Positions 28,607-36,330 of a stretch of 64,000 nucleotides of DNA are shown here, piece by piece. This DNA comes from Cryobacterium psychrophilum (GTDB taxonomy: Bacteria; Actinomycetota; Actinomycetes; Actinomycetales; Microbacteriaceae). Within the stretch, counting starts at the first letter, position 1, and each line of letters starts with the position of its first letter. A program made the translations under genes and the position numbers. Under the pieces are notes generated by a model. That model worked only from the letters and a program-made list of their open reading frames with translations, was not told the DNA's origin and did not search any database. The stretch is taken from NCBI RefSeq assembly GCF_004365915.1, contig NZ_SODI01000001.1:3472001-3536000 (forward strand), in the 5' to 3' direction.

Positions 28607-29413
28607 CTATTGGGCGTTCGTAGACAGGGCGTGCAGGACTGATTTCACCTGAAACGGCGTCAGTTCTGGATGCTTTGACAGCAGCAGCGTAACCAACCCT
28701 GCGATGTGCGGTGCGGCGAAGCTATTGCCGGTCGCTGTGATGCTGCCCGTCGCCCATGCCACGTCGACGTCAATGCCCGGAGCGCCAAACTCGACCGGCG
28801 GGCGCGGGTTGTAGGCGATCGAGAACGGGTCATCTCCCTCGCGCGCGGCGACCGAAAACACCGACGCATACTGAGACGGATAAGTGGGGCCTGGGACATT
28901 GTTCGCCGCGCAGACCAGCATGAGGTTGTGGAAGTATGCCTCATCGGCGAGGGCGTGCAATGGGCCGAACCATTGCTCGCTGCGGCTACTCAAGCTAAGG
29001 TTGGCGACGTTCATGCCGTGATCGATCGACCAACGGATGGCCGCAGCGAACATCGCCCCACGGGTGCTCAGGTTTTTGCCGAGCACCCGGACGCTGTAGA
29101 TGTCGGCCTCCGGGGCCATCATGCGGATGATTCCCGCGCAGGCAGTTCCGTGACCGTACAGGTCCTCGTGCGGTCCTTCGACTATCCGGCAACCGTCGAC
29201 CGACCTGTCATCCGGTTCGATCGCGATGCTACCCGCCAGCCGGGCCACTCGAGGATGATCAGCTGAGACCCCGCTGTCGATGACGGCGACCTTTACGCCC
29301 TTTCCAGTCGCGGAACCCCATGCCCAGGTATGGGTCGGTGTAGGTAGCGGCAGGGGCGTGATGGGCCGCAGCACCGCGTCGCTGAAGGCGGACGACCACT
29401 CGGGAAGTGTCAC
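28607..29413 (-). CDS. Subtilisin-like serine protease (S8), no signal peptide
   Basis: 268 residues with a complete triad: D46 (VAVIDSGVSADHP), H88 (LYGHGTACAGI) and S231 (GNSFAAPHIAGL); the oxyanion asparagine is in CAANNVPG. No signal peptide, prodomain or membrane anchor is visible, so it is predicted to act inside the cell, unlike most bacterial subtilases. Its GTG start lies inside the end of the GAF gene (4-bp overlap), making a two-gene unit. Next to a repeat-peptide gene and an exporter, it is a candidate for cutting the peptide, but that link is inference. Confidence 0.9.
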   Translation of the reverse strand: MTLPEWSSAFSDAVLRPITPLPLPTPTHTWAWGSATGKGVKVAVIDSGVSADHPRVARLAGSIAIEPDDRSVDGCRIVEGPHEDLYGHGTACAGIIRMMAPEADIYSVRVLGKNLSTRGAMFAAAIRWSIDHGMNVANLSLSSRSEQWFGPLHALADEAYFHNLMLVCAANNVPGPTYPSQYASVFSVAAREGDDPFSIAYNPRPPVEFGAPGIDVDVAWATGSITATGNSFAAPHIAGLVTLLLSKHPELTPFQVKSVLHALSTNAQ

Positions 29414-30150
29414 GCGCGACCTCGCGAATAGTCGAGGGCGGCAGTTAGAACGGTGAGAGCGAACTTCTGACCGTTGGGTCCAGCGTCCGAGATCCGATGA
29501 ATGGCGAGCGCGAGCTCGGCCAAATTCTTACCGGCATCATCCGCATCCGCGAGTGACGCAAGTGCGCGGGCGAAGTCCTCGTCGTTTTTCGCATCGGCGA
29601 GTGCGGTTAGCAGCACGGAGCCCAGGCGGTCAAATGTGGTGGAGAGTCGGACGGTGGCCGCGAGCTGTGACCCGATGAGCCCAAGTATGTCGAGATCACG
29701 GCCTGTGTTCTGGTTGATTGCGCGCGCATCGAGCACTTCAATCACGCCGAGCACCTCTCCATCTTCGCCGAGAAGCGGTGCAGCGAGGATGGATGTCGGA
29801 ATGTAGCTGGTTTCCTCGGCCACATCGCGGGCGAATCGGGCATCGACACTGACGTTGGCGATGGCGATCGGCTGGCCGGTCATCGCCACCCAGCCTGCGA
29901 TGCCTCGCTCGACCGGCATAGTCCTGCCGGTGATCATCGTCGCGCCGATGCCGTTGGCGGCGATGAATCGAATCTCATTACCTTCCGATTGGACGAGCGC
30001 GCAGGATGCGGCGGCGGCATCAAAGAGTGCACGAATGGCGGCAGTCGCACGGTTCAGCTCGCCCTCGAGCGCTGTCGGTCGGGTCGCTACGCCGAGCGCG
30101 TTTCCTAGGCGGGCGACCAGCGAAACAAGGTCGGCGGTGAATTCGGTCAT
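29410..30150 (-). CDS. GAF-domain sensor protein
   Basis: 246 residues, soluble. A GAF domain spans about residues 35-180: RALFDAAAASCALVQSEGNE, the GRTMPVERGIAGWVAMTGQP block, DARFARDVAEETSYIPTSIL and PLLGEDGEVLGVIEVLDA. The rest is helical, with no kinase, cyclase or DNA-binding domain. GAF domains bind cyclic nucleotides or other small ligands or sense redox state. Co-transcribed with the protease and divergent from the exporter gene across 244 bp, which would hold both promoters. Confidence 0.85.
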   Translation of the reverse strand: MTEFTADLVSLVARLGNALGVATRPTALEGELNRATAAIRALFDAAAASCALVQSEGNEIRFIAANGIGATMITGRTMPVERGIAGWVAMTGQPIAIANVSVDARFARDVAEETSYIPTSILAAPLLGEDGEVLGVIEVLDARAINQNTGRDLDILGLIGSQLAATVRLSTTFDRLGSVLLTALADAKNDEDFARALASLADADDAGKNLAELALAIHRISDAGPNGQKFALTVLTAALDYSRGRA

Positions 30151-30394
30151 GGCGCCAGTCTGGTCTGCTTAGCGTGCACGTGACAACCATCGCGAGCCCA
30201 TTTCAGTTCAAGACGTTTGGGTCAGAACGTACTCCACCCGTTTAGGGGTTTCAGGGGTGCCAGAACCTGCGAATTTCTGCACCAGATCCCCTTCCCTGCG
30301 TGATCTCTGTGTGCGACAATCTCGACTGGAATGCGCTCAGCGCACTCCATCACTAGGGCCGGCTTCGGCCCCGGAGCGAGGAGGAAGGGGCGAC

Positions 30395-32164
30395 GTGGCG
30401 ACCACGGTGAACGCCTACGCTGCAGCCTTCGGCCAGCGCGACTTTCGGCTGCTGATTACGTCTTCCTTCATCAACTCAATAGGCAGCTGGATCGCGCAGA
30501 TCGTGCTCGATGTCTACGTATACTCAGTCACCGGCTCCCTCGCCTGGCTCGCGGCTATGGCAGCGGCAAGCTGGATACCCGGGCTGCTCATTGCCCCGCT
30601 GGCCGGTGTGCTCGCCGACCGTGTCGACCGCCGCAGTCTCATGATTGTTTCGGCCCTGCTGTCGGGCGTTATTGGAATCGGTTTCGTCGTAATCGTGCTG
30701 ACGGACGGACCGGTACTCCTGATGCTGATTCTTGGCATCGTTGCGTCGATCGTGCGCAGCCCGTACGGGCCGGCCGCAGGGGCACTCACGCCCGAAGTCG
30801 TCGACGCGGCGACTCTGCCGACGGCTAACGCCGTCTTTGCCAGCCTGGACAATATCGTCGTTGTGATCGGTCCGGCGCTCGGTGGCCTTCTGGTATTGCT
30901 TGGGGAGCCGGCGATCGGTGTCTCGATCAATGCGGCGAGCTACTTCATCGCGGCTTTTCTCGCCATGATGCTCAGAGTGCGCAGTCGCGGTGACGCTGCG
31001 CCGGGGGAGCGGATTATTCGGCAGGTCCTGGACGGAGTGGACGCCCTGCGTCGGACCCCCACCGCGGCGATACTCCTGCTGTTCGCCGCGCTTGACACCA
31101 TGCTCGCGGGTGCATACACGGTCGTCTTCATCCCGATAAGTCAGCACCTCGGCATGGGAACTCAAGGCTACGGCTACCTCCTCGCTGGCTCGGCGATTGG
31201 CGGGATCATTGGCGCCACCGTTGCTGACCGGCTCAGTCGGGCGCGACGTCTCGCGCCGATCATCGTGGGAGGGCTGCTGATCCAGTCCATTCCCTATGCC
31301 CTTACCGCGTTCACCACCGCTAGCGCGGTAGGCATCGGGCTCCAGGTCGTCTCGGGCATCGGCATGGTGATCGTCGATGTGGTCGCCCTAACCGCCATTC
31401 AGCGTGAAGTTACTGCCGGTCAGCTCAGCCGGGTTCTCTCCCTCCAGGACACCGTGGCACTCCTGGCCAGTGTTCTCGGCACCTTCACGGCGGCCGCCCT
31501 TTTGTCGGCGCTCCCGATCGAAACCTCCCTCATAGTCATGGGGTCGGTGTTCACCGTCGTCGCGCTAGCCCTGTCACCGCTGCTCGTGCGCACGGACCGT
31601 GCATCTGCAGCGCAAGCCGCGCTGCTCGAGTCTCGGGTTGGCGTGCTCGACCAGATCCGGCTCTTCGCTCCGTCGTCCAACTCGGTCAAGCAACGACTCT
31701 CGGCCGCTATCGAGGTGCGGCACCTTGCTGCTGGCGACGTCCTTATCCGCGAGGGCGAGCACGCGGATGCGCTCTGGGTGCTCGCCGACGGGACGCTCGC
31801 CGTTACGTCGAGTTCGGTGCCGCGCGGCGCAATCCCGGATGTCGTCGCGCCAGACGTCGTCGGAGAGATCGGAGTGCTTACTGCGATACCGCGTACTGCC
31901 ACCGTGGTAGCCACATCCGCGGCAACCGTATGGCGATTGGGCGCGGACGATTTCGTTGCTGCTGTCGAGCCTCATCGGCAGCCCCTGCTGCTGCTCGGCC
32001 CGTCGATGGTGCGGCTGAGTCGAACCGATCCCGACCTCGTCGTGAGTCGGCAACTGAACAGTTTGAGTGTTCGCCAGCCGACACTTCTCGATTCGACACC
32101 CGATCACACTGCTGTTATCGCACCAAGCGACACCCACCCACCGAATGAAGGAATGAAGAAATGA
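30395..32164 (+). CDS. MFS exporter fused to a cyclic-nucleotide-binding domain
   Basis: 589 residues from GTG 30395, preceded by GAGGAGGAAGG; a reading from 30257 is open but has no ribosome site. Residues about 1-410 are a 12-helix major facilitator of the MFS_3 efflux type (FGQRDFRLLITSSFINSIGS, PLAGVLADRVDRRSLMIVSA). Residues about 430-550 form a cyclic-nucleotide-binding domain with an intact phosphate-binding cassette: GEIGVL, then PRTATV, the Glu and Arg that contact the nucleotide. Transport may therefore be gated by the product of the nearby cyclase. The stop overlaps the ATG of the repeat peptide gene, pointing to it as cargo or partner. Confidence 0.9.
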   Translation: MATTVNAYAAAFGQRDFRLLITSSFINSIGSWIAQIVLDVYVYSVTGSLAWLAAMAAASWIPGLLIAPLAGVLADRVDRRSLMIVSALLSGVIGIGFVVIVLTDGPVLLMLILGIVASIVRSPYGPAAGALTPEVVDAATLPTANAVFASLDNIVVVIGPALGGLLVLLGEPAIGVSINAASYFIAAFLAMMLRVRSRGDAAPGERIIRQVLDGVDALRRTPTAAILLLFAALDTMLAGAYTVVFIPISQHLGMGTQGYGYLLAGSAIGGIIGATVADRLSRARRLAPIIVGGLLIQSIPYALTAFTTASAVGIGLQVVSGIGMVIVDVVALTAIQREVTAGQLSRVLSLQDTVALLASVLGTFTAAALLSALPIETSLIVMGSVFTVVALALSPLLVRTDRASAAQAALLESRVGVLDQIRLFAPSSNSVKQRLSAAIEVRHLAAGDVLIREGEHADALWVLADGTLAVTSSSVPRGAIPDVVAPDVVGEIGVLTAIPRTATVVATSAATVWRLGADDFVAAVEPHRQPLLLLGPSMVRLSRTDPDLVVSRQLNSLSVRQPTLLDSTPDHTAVIAPSDTHPPNEGMKK

Positions 32165-32379
32165 CTGAGAACACCAACGACCTGTCCGACATCACCGAAG
32201 AGGACGTCCAAGGTCACGGTTTCCGCGGCAACCGACTCGTCGAGGATGACGATGTAGAAGGTCACGGCGGCCATCGCCCCGTCGTCGAGGATGATGACGT
32301 CGAGGGTCACGCCGCCAGGACCGGTCACGTCGTCGAGGATGATGATGATGACGTCGAGGGTCAGGGAGTCGGTTCCTGA
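32161..32379 (+). CDS. 72-residue acidic repeat peptide (DDDVEGH repeats)
   Basis: The ATG overlaps the exporter TGA (ATGA), so it is translationally coupled. After a 12-residue leader (MTENTNDLSDIT) the protein is four tandem units of 14-16 residues: 13-26 (EEDVQGHGFRGNRL), 27-41 (VEDDDVEGHGGHRPV), 42-57 (VEDDDVEGHAARTGHV) and 58-72 (VEDDDDDVEGQGVGS). The constant part is acidic-acidic-D-V-E-G-H; the variable part contains Gly, Arg and His. No signal peptide and no cysteine. It could be a multi-core peptide precursor cut between repeats, a metal-binding peptide (Asp/Glu/His), or a secreted signal. No known peptide-modifying enzyme lies nearby. I do not know a named family. Confidence 0.8.
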   Translation: MTENTNDLSDITEEDVQGHGFRGNRLVEDDDVEGHGGHRPVVEDDDVEGHAARTGHVVEDDDDDVEGQGVGS

Positions 32380-32804
32380 CCTCAGGCTGCTGATCCGATC
32401 ACAGGACCAGGGTGAGCAGGTAAGCGGATTCTGCGTAACGATTACCGGGCGAAAGCGTCCCCTTGGACGCGCCTCCCCAAATCGGGCGCTGAGTCCGCTC
32501 ATCTGTGGCGATGGTGCCCATGCTGTCGACCGGCGATCCCCTATCGGTGAGTCACGCGCCCGCATCACGCCCCGTCGACCGCAAAGTCTGGGTACCGCAA
32601 GCTCGTTGCTCATCGGCAACTTCCAGACTGAACAACCTGCTGGTAGAACCTGATGAGAATATCATCGTGGTGGGCGCGATGCTCGTCTTCGTCAAGACCA
32701 CAAATTTTGTGCCGCAAGGCGGCGCCATGGCTATACTGGTGGCTCTTCTTTGATAAAAAAATTTCACTTCGTCAGTTGGCTCGTTTTCCGATCGGAGTCG
32801 TCAC
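32380..32804. other. Intergenic stretch before the FecR-type lipoprotein
   Basis: 425 bp without a convincing gene. Short open frames here lack ribosome sites. The last 110 bp are AT-rich and contain a likely promoter (separate entry). Confidence 0.5.
32707..32737 (+). promoter_or_regulatory. Candidate promoter of the FecR-type lipoprotein gene
   Basis: TTGTGC (32707-32712) and TATACT (32732-32737) with a 19-base spacer, followed by an AT-rich leader containing TTTGATAAAAAAATTTC. The -10 is good; the spacer is longer than ideal. Confidence 0.35.
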
Positions 32805-33932
32805 GTGAATTCTCGTAAAGCGCTGTCCGTACTGGCCATCGTTGTTGTGCTTGCGTTTCTAACCTCGTGTACGTCGGGCCCGGCGGCGCAGGTGAGCGCA
32901 TCCGCCACGAAAGTAACGTTGGCGTCCGAGTCGGGGAATCCCTCGGAGGTGAAAGAGACAGGCACTGCCCACGCGGGCGATATCGTCCAAACCGACTCGG
33001 CAGGTAAAGCGCAGCTGGACTATCCCGACGGATCTCTCACACGCCTGGGCCCTGACAGTAAGTTCACCATCGACGAGCTCGATTCCGCTACAGCGCAGCG
33101 GACGGCGGTCACACTCGACGTCGGCCAGAGCTGGCATCGAGTCAAGAAGCTCGTCGCAGAGGGTGCGCAGTATGAGGTGACGACGCCGGTCGGTACTGCG
33201 TCCGTTCGCGGCACAGCATTCGCCGTCGTCTGCGAGGGCAATTCCAGTTGTGCGTTCACTGTCATCGAAGGGCTCGTACAGGTGAAAACCAAGGACGGGA
33301 CGCTAATTGACGTGCACCCGTTCGAGAAGGTGACTGTGCCCGAGAACACCGCGGCCGTGCCGTACCCGATGGACGCTGTACAGGCCGACGAGTGGATAAT
33401 GAATAACCTCGAACTCGACGGCATCGAGCTCGCCGACTCAGCGGCAGCCGCTGGCCCTGACGCGGAGTGGAAAGCCTCCCTCGACGGGGTATGGAGCATG
33501 GCCATAACCATCACCAGTGAGACCGCGGAAAACAGGCAAGGGAACGTCGGAACAACCGTCACGCGGGTTTGGACAGTGACCACTGGCCAGTGCACGGCCG
33601 ACTCCTGTGCTGTCTCTATCTCTTCCGATAGCGGCAACACGCTTCCGGCAATGTTGAGCGCAGCCGGGCTGACCGTGAATCCGAGTAATGGATTCGCTCC
33701 ATGCCTTGACAGTGTTACTGGGGAGACGCTGTCGGACAAAGGGTACACAACCGAGTTTGAGTACGTGTTAGCTCAGGACGGGACCGAACAAGTCGACGGT
33801 GTCCCGACAGTCACGTCCTACTCGGGGATATTCACGTCGGTGTGGACTTTGGCCGATCCGGTTGCATGCGCTGGAGCCCCAGAGTCGGCAACATCTGTAG
33901 GGTCAGTCGCGCTAGTGAGAGCCGACGGCTGA
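32805..33932 (+). CDS. FecR-domain lipoprotein
   Basis: 375 residues from GTG. Lipoprotein signal peptide with lipobox LTSC (Cys22). Residues about 40-185 are a FecR-type beta domain: TGTAHAGDIVQTDSAGKAQL, YPDGSLTRLGPDSKFTIDEL, YEVTTPVGTASVRGTAFAV, FTVIEGLVQVKTKDG. The C-terminal half (about 225-375) is a beta-rich extracellular domain I do not recognise, with four spaced cysteines. FecR proteins carry signals between the cell surface and regulators; FecR-type proteins beside CHASE2 cyclases are familiar in Gram-negative bacteria. Here it may serve as the surface partner of the cyclase. Confidence 0.85.
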   Translation: MNSRKALSVLAIVVVLAFLTSCTSGPAAQVSASATKVTLASESGNPSEVKETGTAHAGDIVQTDSAGKAQLDYPDGSLTRLGPDSKFTIDELDSATAQRTAVTLDVGQSWHRVKKLVAEGAQYEVTTPVGTASVRGTAFAVVCEGNSSCAFTVIEGLVQVKTKDGTLIDVHPFEKVTVPENTAAVPYPMDAVQADEWIMNNLELDGIELADSAAAAGPDAEWKASLDGVWSMAITITSETAENRQGNVGTTVTRVWTVTTGQCTADSCAVSISSDSGNTLPAMLSAAGLTVNPSNGFAPCLDSVTGETLSDKGYTTEFEYVLAQDGTEQVDGVPTVTSYSGIFTSVWTLADPVACAGAPESATSVGSVALVRADG

Positions 33933-34290
33933 CGTAGCTGGTCTTTAAGACGAGGGGGCTGCCGTAGTCGGTGCGGGAGCGCAGTATGCGGAGCACGCTG
34001 GCGATTTGTCGTGGCTGAACGGCGACGCTGATCCCGGCGTGGTGGTCATCGCGGGTGACGAGCCGTCAATCGGAGAGTCGGGTAAGTGGCCGTGGCCGCG
34101 CCGCTCAGGCGGAGCTGATGTCGGCCGTCGTTGACGCTGACGCCAGGCATCCCCTACGACGCCCTGCTGACTTCGGCGGAGAACAGGGATAGCGAACTGA
34201 TTGAATTGATAGGCACGTGCCAACAGTTGTCGCACATGGGCGGGTGAGAGTCCTGAGTAGTCCAACTGCGCGAAGCGGGGTGCAGGGAGC
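33933..34290. other. Region with a possible gene fragment, otherwise non-coding
   Basis: 358 bp between convergent genes. The plus-strand frame 33949-34134 has no start codon yet reads like protein (AEHAGDLSWLNGDADPGVV, then VIAGDEPSIGESGKWPW), so it may be a remnant. A 129-codon minus-strand frame overlaps the Crp-type gene and has a low-complexity end; I do not accept it as a gene. Confidence 0.3.
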
Positions 34291-34938
34291 TCAGCGGAGG
34301 TAGCGCCGGAGAGCAGAAACATCGGGTATGTCAAGATGCCCGCGTCCGACCGTGACTAAATGGGCTGTGACTAGGGTGCCGATCACCTGATTGACGGTGG
34401 GGCGGGTGGCGCCGACGATGCCGGCGAGGTCGTCTTGGGTGAGGGGTAGTGACGCTGATGTGCTTGACTCTGCGAAGGCGTCTGCCAGCTCGACCAGCCT
34501 CAAACCGACCCGTCGCTGAACGGTCTCGAACGTCGCCTCGGCCATTCGATCGCTGAGATTTTGTAGGCGACGGGCTAGCGACTGGGCGATAGCGGTGTCT
34601 ACTGCGGGTACGCGGCGGCGGAGCTCATCGAACACTCGATGGGGGAGCACGCGCACGGCTAACGCGTCAAGTGCCACCACCGTGGAGGTTCGGATCTCAT
34701 CCTCGGTCAGGGCGGCGATCTCGCCAAAGCTCGAGTTAGGACCAAGGACGGTCACGGTCAGCGATTCGCCGTGTGGAGTTGAGACCTTCACCGCCGCGTG
34801 GCCGGAGTCGACCACGTAAACATTGGCACTCGGCTCGCCTTGCAGGAGAACGGTCTCACCGCGCTTAAACGTACGGCGAAGGAACGATGGCTCGATGCGG
34901 GCGCGCTCGTTTTCGGGTAGGACTTCCAACCACAGCAT
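34291..34938 (-). CDS. Crp/Fnr-family transcription regulator
   Basis: 215 residues. The N-terminal cyclic-nucleotide-binding domain has VLLQGEPSANVYVVDSGHAA and the phosphate-cassette FGEIAALTEDEIRTSTVVA with the contacting Glu and Arg present; a dimerisation helix follows, then a winged helix-turn-helix (LTQDDLAGIVGATRPTVNQV). Cysteines for an iron-sulfur cluster are absent, so cAMP or cGMP binding is more likely than Fnr-type oxygen sensing. It sits at the edge of the cyclase/exporter/FecR group and would link cyclic nucleotide level to transcription of these genes. Confidence 0.88.
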   Translation of the reverse strand: MLWLEVLPENERARIEPSFLRRTFKRGETVLLQGEPSANVYVVDSGHAAVKVSTPHGESLTVTVLGPNSSFGEIAALTEDEIRTSTVVALDALAVRVLPHRVFDELRRRVPAVDTAIAQSLARRLQNLSDRMAEATFETVQRRVGLRLVELADAFAESSTSASLPLTQDDLAGIVGATRPTVNQVIGTLVTAHLVTVGRGHLDIPDVSALRRYLR

Positions 34939-35118
34939 CTGAGCTCCGTTCGTAGTATGTGCTCATTGTGGCGGAATGCGCTGAGTTCGGCGCAATCTCG
35001 TGTCGCGCCATCCGGTCAGCTATCCGACCTTCGCAGTGTTAGTAAGACGACATTCTGACAGTGCTGAACGGAGGAGATTGTCTTTATCCACTCCACCACC
35101 TCGCTGAAAGAAGCCCAA

Positions 35119-35284
35119 ATGTCCTTCCTAGCCCTCACCCATCCCGCGTCTCCGACGACCACTGTCAAGTCGTTTTCCCCTCAGCCGCAGCTGACGCTGC
35201 GCCGGAAGCTCATCGCTGTTCTGGCGATTGTTCTGGCCTTGGTGACCGTGTCCACCGTTGCTGCAGGTCCCGCCCAGCCCTCTC
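35119..35284 (+). pseudogene. Secreted-protein gene cut off by the IS3-family structure
   Basis: From ATG 35119 (GAAAG upstream) about 55 codons encode an N-terminal region with a basic-hydrophobic signal segment (LRRKLIAVLAIVLALVTVST), then the frame enters the mobile structure and ends at 35331. No matching continuation exists on the far side at 43.7 kb, so the rest of the gene has been lost. Identity unknown. Confidence 0.55.
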
Positions 35285-35351
35285 TGTCAACCTTGGATAA
35301 GGCACCGGGATCGTCCCGAATAGTGTCGTAGAGGGCGGGGAAGGAGTTCCC

Positions 35352-35789
35352 TTGACGAACACCGTAATGACAGGGCTCAGCTCGATCGGGCAGGCTGTAG
35401 GGATGGAAGATGTTCCCGATCCTCAGGTTCCCGAGCGTGCTCGGCGGCGGACCTACACGGCCAAGTACAAACGCGACATTCTGACCGAGTACGACAGCCT
35501 CGATCGGCAGGGCCGCGGCGCTTTGCTCCGCCGAGAAAAGCTGTACACCTCGCTCGTTGGTAAGTGGCGTGATCAGCACGATAAAGGAGTGCTGGAGGCC
35601 TTGGCACGGCCAGCGGGAGCACCACCAGCCAGCACGGCAGAAAAGGACGCCGCCCGCCTGCGGAAGGAAAATCTGCGCCTGTCGGGCGAGTTGGATACGG
35701 CACGGCAGGTGATCGCTATCCAGGGAAAACTCTCGGCTCTGTTGGATCAACTCTCGACCAACAGCAGCGAGACGAACACCGAGAAATAA
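35352..35789 (+). CDS. IS3-family OrfA (left copy)
   Basis: 145 residues from TTG 35352 with AAGGAG five bases upstream. Helix-turn-helix region [20 protein letters not shown] and a C-terminal coiled-coil leucine zipper ([20 protein letters not shown]). It ends GAG AAA TAA; orfB lies in the -1 frame across this point, consistent with the programmed frameshift that makes the OrfAB transposase in this family. OrfB is broken, so the product is non-functional for transposition on its own. Confidence 0.85.
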   Translation: MTNTVMTGLSSIGQAVGMEDVPDPQVPERARRRTYTAKYKRDILTEYDSLDRQGRGALLRREKLYTSLVGKWRDQHDKGVLEALARPAGAPPASTAEKDAARLRKENLRLSGELDTARQVIAIQGKLSALLDQLSTNSSETNTEK

Positions 35790-36192
35790 TCGACGCCACC
35801 ATCACCTGCCTCGTCCCGCTCGTCGGAACGCGGGACGCATGCCGGGCCGTGGGCCGGTCACGGGCGACGCACTACCGTCACCACCCGCGGTCGCCACGGC
35901 CGCCGTCATCGCCGCGGCCCCGGCCCCAGCCGGCGAAGCAGCCGCGGGCGCTGACCGAGCTGGAGTGCGCCGCCGTTCTGGAGGTGCTGCGGTCCAAGCG
36001 GTTCGTGGATAGGGCGCCGGCGGAGATCCAGGCGATCCTCCTCGACGAGGGCACCTACCTGTGCTCAGTGGCGACGATGTATCGTCTGCTCCGCGCCCAC
36101 GGCGAGACCGGGGAACGTCGTGCTCAGGCCGAGCACCCGGCCCGCATCAAGCCCGAACTCATCGCGACGGGACCCAACATGACCTGGTCGTG
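35789..36192 (+). pseudogene. IS3-family orfB, 5' fragment
   Basis: Frame in -1 relative to orfA, reading ATITCLVPLVGTRDACRAVG, ELECAAVLEVLRSKRFVD and RIKPELIATGPNMTWS, the front of the IS3 OrfB integrase before the DDE core. RIT element 1 interrupts it after the codons for TWS; the frame resumes at 39593. Confidence 0.85.
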
Positions 36193-36278
36193 TTATGCCG
36201 ACATTGTGATTATGCCGATGTTGGTCTCGGATCCCAGATGGTAAGCGGGATCTGGGCGGAAAAGGTCGGCATAATCAC
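36193..36278. repeat. RIT element 1 left terminal repeat (right copy 39475-39560)
   Basis: 86-bp repeat, inverted with respect to the copy at 39475-39560 and differing at about two positions. Contains TTATGCCGACATT, GTGATTATGCCGA, a central GGTCTCGGATCCCAGATGG and an inner TCGGCATAATCAC. The right copy overlaps the last bases of the third recombinase gene. Confidence 0.9.
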
Positions 36279-36330
36279 TGTCGGGTGATCGGCTTGTCTT
36301 CTCAATGATTGAGCAGACGAGGAGAGCACA

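Noticed and set aside
32161..32379. Assignment of the repeat peptide to graspetides or lanthipeptides
   Set aside because: There is no ATP-grasp ligase, lanthionine synthetase, radical SAM or YcaO gene within reach, and the peptide has no cysteine. Only a protease and exporter support a processed-peptide idea.
33945..34334. 129-codon minus-strand frame downstream of the FecR gene
   Set aside because: It overlaps the end of the Crp-type gene, has no ribosome site and ends in a Ser/Pro/Ala low-complexity tail.
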